Assembly: GCA_050485745.1 (NCBI GenBank)
Contig: JBJHBY010000038.1
Span: 1 to 18,872 of the forward strand
Reading direction: 5' to 3'
Length of the DNA: 18,872 nucleotides
Source of the DNA: JBJHBY01 sp050485745
GTDB taxonomy: Bacteria; Pseudomonadota; Gammaproteobacteria; Pseudomonadales; CAMLJR01
The notes beneath the pieces are model-generated. The model did no database searches. It was given only the letters and a program-made list of their open reading frames with translations, and was not told the origin of the DNA. The position numbers and the translations under genes are program-made. Positions 12,880 to 18,872 of the stretch are shown here, in pieces. Positions within the stretch are counted from its first letter, which is position 1. The number at the start of each line of letters is the position of its first letter.

Positions 12880-13782
12880 TTAAAGGTGCTCGAGAAGAAA
12901 GCTGCACATGATCAATGAGGCTTTGTCGAACCCGTCGCCCTGGTAGCAGACAAAGTGATCCCCCTGCACGACCTCCAGTTGTTTTGGCTCCCCTGCACGA
13001 TCGAACGTGGCCAGGGCACCGCCCGGCGCGGCGAGGTGGTCGTCGCTCGCAACAATCATCAGCAGCGGGGTGGGGGCGATGTGGCGGATGCAGACGCCGG
13101 GGTCGAAGGCGGGTGTGGTGCCGAAGCAGTTGCGCAGGGTGACCTGGTTTAGCCAGCGCGAGCCGGTGGCGCGACCGTTGTGCAGGAACCAGTCCCGGGA
13201 TTCAGGAAAGTCGAGGAACACCGGTAGTTCGTTGCCGTCTTCCTGTACCACGGCAAAGGGTCCCATGCTGTCCCCGGGGGCATCCGCCAGGCCGTTGCCG
13301 GATTCGTCCAGCAAATTGGCGCGAATCGCCTCGAAAGCGTCATCGTCGTCACTGCGTCCGTCGCTTAGCGTGGCGAAGGGCACGTTGGCGACGACGGCGG
13401 CGACGCGGCGGTCACAGGCGGCCACCACCATCACTTCACCGCCGCTGAAGCTGGAGCCCCAGAGGCCGATGCGCGCGGGGTCGACCTCGGGCCGCTGTGC
13501 CAGCCACTCCAGGGCGTAGCGGTAGTCCCGGGCCTGGGCCCAGATGTTGATTTCCTGGCGCGGTTCACCATCGCTGGCGCCGAGATTGCGGTGGTCGTAC
13601 ACCAGCACGGTGATGCCGGCTTCGCGGAACCGTTCGGCGAAGCGGCCCAGGGCCATGTCCCGGGTGGCGGAAAAGCCATGGGCCATGACCAGCCCCGGCC
13701 CCTGTGTTGCGTCGTCGGCGATGTAGAGGTCGCCGCGCAGGGTGACGCCGCCGGCGCCGGGGAATGCGATGTCGATGGGCAT
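12880..13782 (-). CDS. Alpha/beta hydrolase (dienelactone-hydrolase-like group)
   Basis: A 300-aa alpha/beta hydrolase. HGFSATRD (35-42) forms the oxyanion region, WGSSFSGG (108-115) carries the nucleophile Ser111, Asp247 or Asp248 is in VASDDHLAAP, and His276 is in QGDHF. The N-terminal strand pair GGVTLRGDLYIADD is typical of cytosolic peptidase/esterase-like members. ATG 13782 begins the domain; an in-frame start at 13827 has no better signal. It follows the MCE operon by 72 bp on the same strand and may be read with it, but substrate and any link to lipid transport are unknown. Confidence 0.85.
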   Translation of the reverse strand: MPIDIAFPGAGGVTLRGDLYIADDATQGPGLVMAHGFSATRDMALGRFAERFREAGITVLVYDHRNLGASDGEPRQEINIWAQARDYRYALEWLAQRPEVDPARIGLWGSSFSGGEVMVVAACDRRVAAVVANVPFATLSDGRSDDDDAFEAIRANLLDESGNGLADAPGDSMGPFAVVQEDGNELPVFLDFPESRDWFLHNGRATGSRWLNQVTLRNCFGTTPAFDPGVCIRHIAPTPLLMIVASDDHLAAPGGALATFDRAGEPKQLEVVQGDHFVCYQGDGFDKASLIMCSFLLEHL

Positions 13783-13854
13783 GATGGCTGTCTCGCTGTT
13801 TGCATGTCCGGTTAATGGTAGCGGCATTGGCGCGGCCCAGACATTACCGATCCG

Positions 13855-14496
13855 TCATTGCGTACCGGCCTGTTGTGCCTGAGCAGCCTGGGCCAGGGTC
13901 CAGTCCACCAGTTCCCGTGCCAGGGCGTCGCCGGCACGACTGAAGGCTTCGACCACGGTTTCGACGCGGGCGTCCGCGCTGGGCAGTTCCTGTTCGAAGC
14001 GGCGGCTGGCGAGCACGCGACGGCTGCCACTGTGAATCAGTTGTACATCGAGGCGGACCCGCACATGGGGTGCTTTGTCGCCGGGATGGTGATAGACCGC
14101 GTGAAAGGCGCCAAGCTGGCTGGCCAGGGTGAGCTCGCTGCGCGCACTACTGTCGTCGCTGATCACCGCGCCGAGGCGTGCCGTGCGCTGAAAGGCATCG
14201 ATCAGGTGGTCGCGCAGCAGGGTAGGGGCGTTGTCCGCCCAGCGTACGCCGGCGTACACGCTGATTTCATGGGGCTGGGCCTGCACCGCGATGCGCGAGC
14301 CGGCCAGGGGCATGCCGGCCTGGGGTGTCTGCAGGCGCAGCACCAGGGGCAGCGCGGTGGCATCGGAGGATGACAGCTGTGCCGATGCCAGCACAAAGCT
14401 GCGCTGGGCCTGTTGTTCCGGCAGCAGGGTACAGGCGGCGGGCAGGAGCGCGAGAGCCAGTATCAGGGGCAGAGAGAGAAAGCGGCGAAGGCTCAT
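13855..14496 (-). CDS. PqiC-like ABC transport auxiliary lipoprotein
   Basis: A 213-aa lipoprotein of the ABC-type transport auxiliary family. The signal peptide ends in the lipobox LPAAC, with Cys22 as the acylated residue. The body has the family's VLRLQTPQAGMPLAGSRIAV and NAPTLLRDHLIDAFQ features. It would sit at the periplasmic face of the outer membrane and receive lipid from, or dock, the MCE protein. Its ATG overlaps the MCE stop by four bases (ATGA), so it is the fourth gene of the operon. Confidence 0.85.
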   Translation of the reverse strand: MSLRRFLSLPLILALALLPAACTLLPEQQAQRSFVLASAQLSSSDATALPLVLRLQTPQAGMPLAGSRIAVQAQPHEISVYAGVRWADNAPTLLRDHLIDAFQRTARLGAVISDDSSARSELTLASQLGAFHAVYHHPGDKAPHVRVRLDVQLIHSGSRRVLASRRFEQELPSADARVETVVEAFSRAGDALARELVDWTLAQAAQAQQAGTQ

Positions 14497-15431
14497 GGGC
14501 TGAATTCCTTGATCGGTTCGCGGCCCAGCAAAAAGCCGGCCGGGTTGTCCTCCAGGCGTTCGGCGATACGGCCGAACTGGCGCAGTGCGCTGCGCAGTTC
14601 ACGCATCGCCGGCTGCAGGTCGCCCACGGCCTGCATGGATTCATCCAGCGTACCGACGTGGCTGTCTGCAAGGTTGTCGAGACGCGTGGCGACGCCCTGC
14701 ATGGCTTGCAGAGTGGTGCGGGCACTGTCGAGCATCTCGCGGCCCTCGCTGTCGAGCAGTGCCTGGGTGGTGTCCCCGAGTCGGGCGAGGCTGGCGAAGG
14801 CTGCTTCGGCCTCGCTGCTGGCGTCGGCGATATGGCTGATGGCCCGGGCCAGTTCGTCGCGCTGTTCGGCCAGGGTGGCGGTGATCTGCTCGACATTGCC
14901 CAGCAGACGGGTCAGGTGCGCCGCGTTGTCCTCCGAGAGCATACGGTTGATGTTGGTCATCAACTGATCGAAGTTGCGTATCAGTCCCTCGCTTTCGGCA
15001 AGCAGGGAACCGAAGGGCGAGGGGCTGGCCATGATCAGCGGCGGTTTTTCGCGGCTGCCGCGCAGCCGCGGGCTGTCCGGACTGCCGCCGTGCAGTTGTA
15101 TGTTCATGGCGCCGGTGATATTGGCCAGCATCAGGCTGGCGCGGGTATCTTCGCGGATGGCGATATCGTTCTGCACGCGGATCAACACGCGCACCAGGCG
15201 TGGGTCGTTCGGGTCGAGGCGCAACTGCAGCACGTCGCCCACGCGGATGCCGCTGTACAGTACCGGATTTCCCTCGGAAAGCCCGCTGACGGCGCGCTCG
15301 AAACCGATTTCGAAGTGATCGTACTCGCGGTCGCTGCGTGCGTGGCCGAGCCACAGCGCAAACAGCAGCGCTCCGCCCAGGCCAATGACGGTGAACAGGC
15401 CGATGACGATGTGATGGGCGCGGGGTTCCAT
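14493..15431 (-). CDS. MlaD/MCE family periplasmic lipid-binding protein
   Basis: A 312-aa protein with one N-terminal membrane helix (HIVIGLFTVIGLGGALLFAL) followed by an MCE domain (about 35-120; AVSGLSEGNPVLYSGIRVGD). A long helical tail follows (about 150-300), as in MCE proteins that form hexameric lipid channels. The start ATG 15431 comes one base after the ATPase stop (TGACATG), with GAGG upstream. It would bridge the inner membrane permease and the outer membrane lipoprotein. It belongs to the single-MCE-domain group rather than PqiB or YebT. Confidence 0.9.
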   Translation of the reverse strand: MEPRAHHIVIGLFTVIGLGGALLFALWLGHARSDREYDHFEIGFERAVSGLSEGNPVLYSGIRVGDVLQLRLDPNDPRLVRVLIRVQNDIAIREDTRASLMLANITGAMNIQLHGGSPDSPRLRGSREKPPLIMASPSPFGSLLAESEGLIRNFDQLMTNINRMLSEDNAAHLTRLLGNVEQITATLAEQRDELARAISHIADASSEAEAAFASLARLGDTTQALLDSEGREMLDSARTTLQAMQGVATRLDNLADSHVGTLDESMQAVGDLQPAMRELRSALRQFGRIAERLEDNPAGFLLGREPIKEFSP

Positions 15432-15432
15432 G

Positions 15433-16236
15433 TCAGTGGGCATCCTCGGTGTGGCGGGCTCCGGCGGCGCGCAGGGCGGCACGGCCGCGTGGGCCCTGAA
15501 AATAATCGCGGACCCAGTCGTCCTCGGTGGCCTCGACCACTTCGAGCCGGTCCGCCACCAGGACGCGCTTCTGTGCCAGTACGGCGACGCGATCGCACAC
15601 GGTGTACAGGGTATCGAGGTCGTGGGTGACGAGGAAGACTGTCAGGCCCAGGGCGTCGCGCAGGGTCACCAGCAGACGGTCGAAGGCGGCGGCGCCGATC
15701 GGGTCGAGTCCCGCCGTGGGTTCGTCCAGAAACAGAATATCCGGGTCCAGCGCCAGGGCGCGAGCCAGGGCGGCACGCTTCACCATGCCGCCGGAAAGTT
15801 CCGCGGGGTAGTTGGCGGCGGCATTCGCCGGCAGTCCGGCGAGGGCCAGCTTGGTGCGGGCCAGATGTGTGGCGTCGGCGCGGGACAGGCGCGCGTGCTC
15901 AATCAGCGGCAGGGCGACGTTCTCTTCCACGGTCAGCGAGGTGAACAGGGCGCCACGCTGGAACAGGATGCCGAGGCGGCGTTCGATGCGTGAACGCGCG
16001 CCGGGCGCGAGCTGTTCCAGATCCTGGCCCAGCACTTCGATCTGCCCGGCCGCGGGCCGCAGCAGGCCGACGATGCTGCGCAGCAGCACCGACTTGCCGG
16101 AGCCGGAGCCACCGACCACGCCGAGGATCTCGCCACGCAACACGTCCAGGTCGAGTTGCTCGTGGACACTGTGGCTGCCAAAGCGGTTACACAGCCCGCG
16201 TACGCGAATCACCGCCTCCGCTGCCGTGGTCGCCAT
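15433..16236 (-). CDS. MlaF-like ABC transporter ATPase
   Basis: A 267-aa ATPase. Walker A is GGSGSGKS (42-49), Q-loop Gln93, signature LSGGM (147-151), Walker B ILFLDEP (167-173) and H-loop His205 (VTHD). The TAGLDPIGA segment is typical of MlaF-type ATPases, which power phospholipid transport through an MCE system. The ATG at 16236 overlaps the permease stop as TGATG; a GTG one codon earlier is possible. Confidence 0.93.
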   Translation of the reverse strand: MATTAAEAVIRVRGLCNRFGSHSVHEQLDLDVLRGEILGVVGGSGSGKSVLLRSIVGLLRPAAGQIEVLGQDLEQLAPGARSRIERRLGILFQRGALFTSLTVEENVALPLIEHARLSRADATHLARTKLALAGLPANAAANYPAELSGGMVKRAALARALALDPDILFLDEPTAGLDPIGAAAFDRLLVTLRDALGLTVFLVTHDLDTLYTVCDRVAVLAQKRVLVADRLEVVEATEDDWVRDYFQGPRGRAALRAAGARHTEDAH

Positions 16237-17366
16237 CACCAGCCCATCTCCATGAAGAACAGTGCCGCCACGGCGTCCAGCAGGATGACCATGAAGATCG
16301 ACTGCACCACGCTCGAGGTGGTGTGCTCACCGACGGACTGCGCGCTGCCCTGAACCTTGAAGCCCTCAAGGCAGCCGATCACCGCCACGACGAAAGCGAA
16401 GACCGGCGCCTTGCCGATACCCACCAGAAAGTGGTTGACCGTCATATCCCGCTGCAGGATGGCGAAGAACTGGGTGCCGGAGATATCCAGGGACACCATG
16501 CAGACCATGGCGCCACCCAGAATGCCGCTGATCATGCCGACGAAGGCCAGTACCGGCAGTACCACCAGCATGGCCAGTACGCGCGGCAGGACCAGCAGCT
16601 CCATCGGGTTGAGGCCCAGGGTGCGCAGGGCGTCAATCTCTTCGTTGGCCTTCATCGAGCCCAGCTGCGCCGTAAACGCACTGGCGGTGCGCCCGGCCAG
16701 CAGGATCGCTGCCAGCAACACCCCGAATTCGCGCAGGAAGGAATAGGCCACCAGGTTGACGGTGTAGATCGTGGCCCCGAATTCCTGCAGCACCGTGGCG
16801 CCGAGAAAGGCCACCACCGCGCCAACCAGAAAAGTGAGCAGGGCGACGATGGGAACGGCGTTGAGGCCGATCTGCTGGATGTGGGAGACCACTGGCGTGA
16901 TGCGCCAGCGCCAGGGGCGGATCACCGTGCTGGCCAGGACGCCGATGGTGGCGCCGATGAAACCGAGCAACAGGCGTTGCTGTTCCCAGATAGCCGCGAT
17001 AGCGAGGCCGATCTGGCCGAGGGCATCGATCACCGGGTTGGGTCGGGGCGGGCTCTCGAAGCTTGAGGCGGCCACCGCGCTGGCCACGCTCTGCAGCAGG
17101 GCGCGTCGCTCCTCGGACAGCTGAGGCGCCCATTCACCCACCTGCTGCAGGGTATCGGCGCCGAAGTGCTCCGCGAGCAGGGCAGCGCCGGCGGTGTCCA
17201 GCCTGCCCATGGCATCGAGTACCGGCCGTTCACCCGAGGGTTGCGGGGTACCCCGGGCCAGTGTCCGGCGCAGGCTGCTGTAGTGGGCGAGGGTCCAGTC
17301 CCCCAGCACGTGCAACTGTCCGTTGCGGTGCTCGATGTGGCCCGGTTGTGTCTGGCTGGCGGACAT
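16236..17366 (-). CDS. MlaE family permease with N-terminal STAS-like domain
   Basis: A 376-aa inner membrane permease, longer than MlaE itself (about 260 aa) because of an N-terminal STAS-like domain (residues about 10-95; LDAMGRLDTAGAALLAEHFG). In other systems the STAS subunit (MlaB) is a separate protein, so the fusion covers both roles. The membrane part (about 120-376) carries the family signature EEIDALRTLGLNPMELLVLP. ATG 17366 has GGGAG five bases before it. It is the first gene of the four-gene operon. Whether it moves phospholipid or another lipid is not known. Confidence 0.9.
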   Translation of the reverse strand: MSASQTQPGHIEHRNGQLHVLGDWTLAHYSSLRRTLARGTPQPSGERPVLDAMGRLDTAGAALLAEHFGADTLQQVGEWAPQLSEERRALLQSVASAVAASSFESPPRPNPVIDALGQIGLAIAAIWEQQRLLLGFIGATIGVLASTVIRPWRWRITPVVSHIQQIGLNAVPIVALLTFLVGAVVAFLGATVLQEFGATIYTVNLVAYSFLREFGVLLAAILLAGRTASAFTAQLGSMKANEEIDALRTLGLNPMELLVLPRVLAMLVVLPVLAFVGMISGILGGAMVCMVSLDISGTQFFAILQRDMTVNHFLVGIGKAPVFAFVVAVIGCLEGFKVQGSAQSVGEHTTSSVVQSIFMVILLDAVAALFFMEMGW

Positions 17367-17517
17367 GGCGCTCCCGGTCTGACAGGCGTCGTGCGTACGC
17401 CCGTTGTCCTGGCGCCATCCTGTATTCTGCCAGCGCCGCGGCTGTCTCATTCTGGCGTAAATTCGCGCCGGCGTCATGTGCCTGGCGGCCAGAAAGCTGT
17501 CCATCGACGTCCCGGCT

Positions 17518-17546
17518 TTGCGCGCCACACTGCGATGCATTATCGT
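17518..17546 (+). promoter_or_regulatory. Candidate promoter for the Sco1 gene
   Basis: TTGCGC (17518-17523) and TATCGT (17541-17546) with 17-bp spacing; each box matches at four of six positions. It lies in the 252-bp gap between the divergent permease and Sco1 genes, where I see no gene. Confidence 0.3.
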
Positions 17547-17618
17547 GAGAGCTGTCGGGTGAGGCACTCGATGCGCGTGGTGTTTGTGGTACGCGACCTG
17601 CTCTTGTGGAGGTCATCC

Positions 17619-18269
17619 ATGGAACCGGCGATTGCCCGCAAGCCCGGGAGGTTCCGCCGTCGCGGCAGTGGCGTCGCATTGGACCTGTCGCCCCTGTTTG
17701 TCCTGTTTACCCTGTTTGCTTTGGCGGCCTGTGGTGATGCGGCGCGTTGGCAGGGCACTCCTTTGGGGGAAAGCTTTCCCGCGCTCGATACCGCAGCCCT
17801 GTCGTTCTATCCCGATGTGCCCGATGTGCCCGAACCCTCCGGGGCCACACCGGGGGTGACGCTGCTGTTCTTCGGTTACCTGTCCTGCCCGGACGTCTGC
17901 CCCACTACCCTGGCCAACTTGCGCGCCAGCCTGGATGCTCTGCCTCAAAGCCAGCGCGAGCGCGTGCGGGTCGTGTTCGTCAGCGTTGATCCGGCGCGGG
18001 ATTCTCCAGAGCGGCTGTCTGCCTACGCCGCGTGGTTTGGCCCGGAGTTTCGGGCGGCCACGGCTGCTCCGGCACAGCTGCGGGCACTGGTGGCACGCTA
18101 TGGCAGCAGCTTCCAGCTCGGCGAGGCGGATGCCCATGGTCACTACGTAGTGGCCCATGGCAGCCATGTTCTCGCCTTCGACACAGCGGGGCGAGCGCGC
18201 CTGCTTATCGCCCATGACAGCAGCCCGGAAGCCATTGCCGATGACCTGCGACAACTCCTGCGCGGTTGA
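17619..18269 (+). CDS. Sco1/SenC family copper-binding lipoprotein
   Basis: A 216-aa protein needed in related bacteria for loading copper into cytochrome c oxidase. The N-terminal basic segment and hydrophobic helix end in LAAC (Cys38), a lipobox, so it is anchored in the membrane facing the periplasm. The copper ligands are present: CPDVC (Cys90 and Cys94) and His180 (VVAHGSHVLAFD). VDPARDSPERL is a family motif. GGAGG lies seven bases before ATG 17619. It overlaps the next ORF by 29 bp. Confidence 0.92.
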   Translation: MEPAIARKPGRFRRRGSGVALDLSPLFVLFTLFALAACGDAARWQGTPLGESFPALDTAALSFYPDVPDVPEPSGATPGVTLLFFGYLSCPDVCPTTLANLRASLDALPQSQRERVRVVFVSVDPARDSPERLSAYAAWFGPEFRAATAAPAQLRALVARYGSSFQLGEADAHGHYVVAHGSHVLAFDTAGRARLLIAHDSSPEAIADDLRQLLRG

Positions 18270-18642
18270 ACAGCGCCCGTCCAGCTGGCGTCTTGCCGGG
18301 CCTGGCGTTGTGTTGCCGGTACTCTGCCTGCTGCTGATCTTCCTGCTGGCCCATGGTCTGTTGCTGGGCAGCTTTCTGCGCCAGGGTGCGCCGCTGGCCC
18401 AACCCGGAGACCGGCTGCTGCTGATCTTTCCGCCGCGCACAACGGTCGCCGAAGCCCTGCAGCATGTGGGGCATTCCGGTGCGGCGTTGCACGGTGCCCG
18501 CGGGCTGCCCTGGTTCTATACCGTGGAGGTGGTGGCCCCGGGGGCGGGCACGGCCCTGGGTGAGGTGGCCTGGCCCCTGCGCCTGCCACGGCAGGCGACG
18601 CTGGCGAGCTGCTTCAGCATGGTGGCGGGGCAGCCAGAATGA
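18241..18642 (+). CDS. Small membrane protein, unknown function
   Basis: A 133-aa protein with one hydrophobic helix (VLPVLCLLLIFLLAHGLLLG) near residues 24-43, then a likely periplasmic domain. ATG 18241 lies inside the Sco1 gene; a GTG near 18310 is an alternative start that would remove the overlap but fall at the membrane helix. Its stop overlaps the next ATG (ATGA). No family recognised; genes for small membrane proteins beside Sco1 suggest respiratory-chain assembly, which is inference. Confidence 0.65.
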   Translation: MTCDNSCAVEQRPSSWRLAGPGVVLPVLCLLLIFLLAHGLLLGSFLRQGAPLAQPGDRLLLIFPPRTTVAEALQHVGHSGAALHGARGLPWFYTVEVVAPGAGTALGEVAWPLRLPRQATLASCFSMVAGQPE

Positions 18643-18872
18643 ACACATCACCTCTTGCACTGCCGCTGAACCTGGCCGGAGCCATGGTGCTGGCCGGCGT
18701 GGCCATGGGGCTGGTGGCGCTGGGTACGGGCTGGCTCGCCCTGGGCGCGTTCGGTTTGGGTCTGGCGGGGCTGGCTGCGGGGCTGCTCGGGAACAGGCGC
18801 GAGCGTCTGTGTGTGGCGGGCCTGCTGTGGCTGGGGGCGGCTGGGCTGGTTTTTCTGGGCGCAGTGCTCGGA
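18639..18872 (+). CDS. Multi-pass membrane protein, partial (runs off the window)
   Basis: The first 78 codons of an ORF beginning with ATG 18639, which overlaps the preceding stop. It reads MNTSPLALPLNLAGAMVLAG and continues as Gly/Leu/Ala-rich membrane helices with one basic loop (GNRRERL) at about residue 51-57. It has no stop before the window end. Family unknown. Confidence 0.6.
   Translation, partial: MNTSPLALPLNLAGAMVLAGVAMGLVALGTGWLALGAFGLGLAGLAAGLLGNRRERLCVAGLLWLGAAGLVFLGAVLG

Noticed and set aside
14325..15629. 434-aa plus-strand ORF across the MCE operon
   Set aside because: It is a high-GC antisense shadow of the MCE and ATPase genes, whose families are clear on the other strand.
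15990..17066. 358-aa plus-strand ORF across the permease gene
   Set aside because: Antisense shadow rich in His, Gln and Asp, with no domain; the permease on the minus strand is certain.
17166..17618. Upstream extension of the Sco1 reading frame
   Set aside because: The extension lies antisense to the permease gene; the lipoprotein signal and ribosome binding site fix the start at 17619.

Overview
The window reads as a high-GC gammaproteobacterial chromosome (possibly a marine, Marinobacter- or Alcanivorax-like genus; this is inference from gene content only). It is interrupted by one integrated mobile element of about 9.7 kb. Host genes flank the element on both sides.

Left flank (1-1972): a small zinc-ribbon protein, a short-chain dehydrogenase, and a divergently transcribed SnoaL/NTF2-like protein, with an intergenic region carrying a 10-bp inverted repeat. 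A tRNA-Thr(CGT) gene follows at 1973-2048.

Integrated element (1999-11784): the last 50 bp of the tRNA-Thr gene are repeated exactly at 11735-11784, which marks attL and attR. Just inside both ends sits the same 27-bp sequence (two TGCAACCGTT units), a good candidate for arm-type integrase sites. Every gene inside is on the minus strand, so the element reads from the right end to the left: tyrosine integrase; two tandem 87-aa paralogues; a basic 239-aa protein; an AlpA-type regulator; a small winged-helix protein; a winged-helix replication-like protein whose 3' end is an array of palindromes (candidate origin); two small coupled genes; a prohead protease/major capsid fusion; a small ORF; a structured stretch without a clear gene; and a lambda-type tail tape measure protein. 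A bidirectional terminator closes the element beside attL. No terminase, portal, connector, tail tube, baseplate, lysis gene or phage repressor of usual type is visible. The element therefore looks like a phage satellite (PICI or capsid-forming-PICI-like) or a strongly reduced prophage. A shell gene plus a tape measure gene, and nothing else for the virion, is an unusual cargo.

Right flank (11785-18872): the displaced chromosomal tRNA terminator, a 171-bp REPIN-like pair of inverted 40-bp repeats, a DUF2789 gene, a hypothetical gene with a TTG start, an alpha/beta hydrolase, and a tightly overlapping four-gene Mla/MCE-type lipid transport operon (STAS-MlaE permease, ATPase, MCE protein, PqiC-like lipoprotein). 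A divergent Sco1/SenC lipoprotein follows with two overlapping membrane-protein ORFs, the last cut by the window end.

The most interesting points are the compact satellite itself, its matched att and arm sites, the iteron-like array inside the replication-like gene, the G8 slippery tract linking alpA to the next gene, a hairpin that hides the alpA ribosome binding site, and the structured leader before the tape measure gene.
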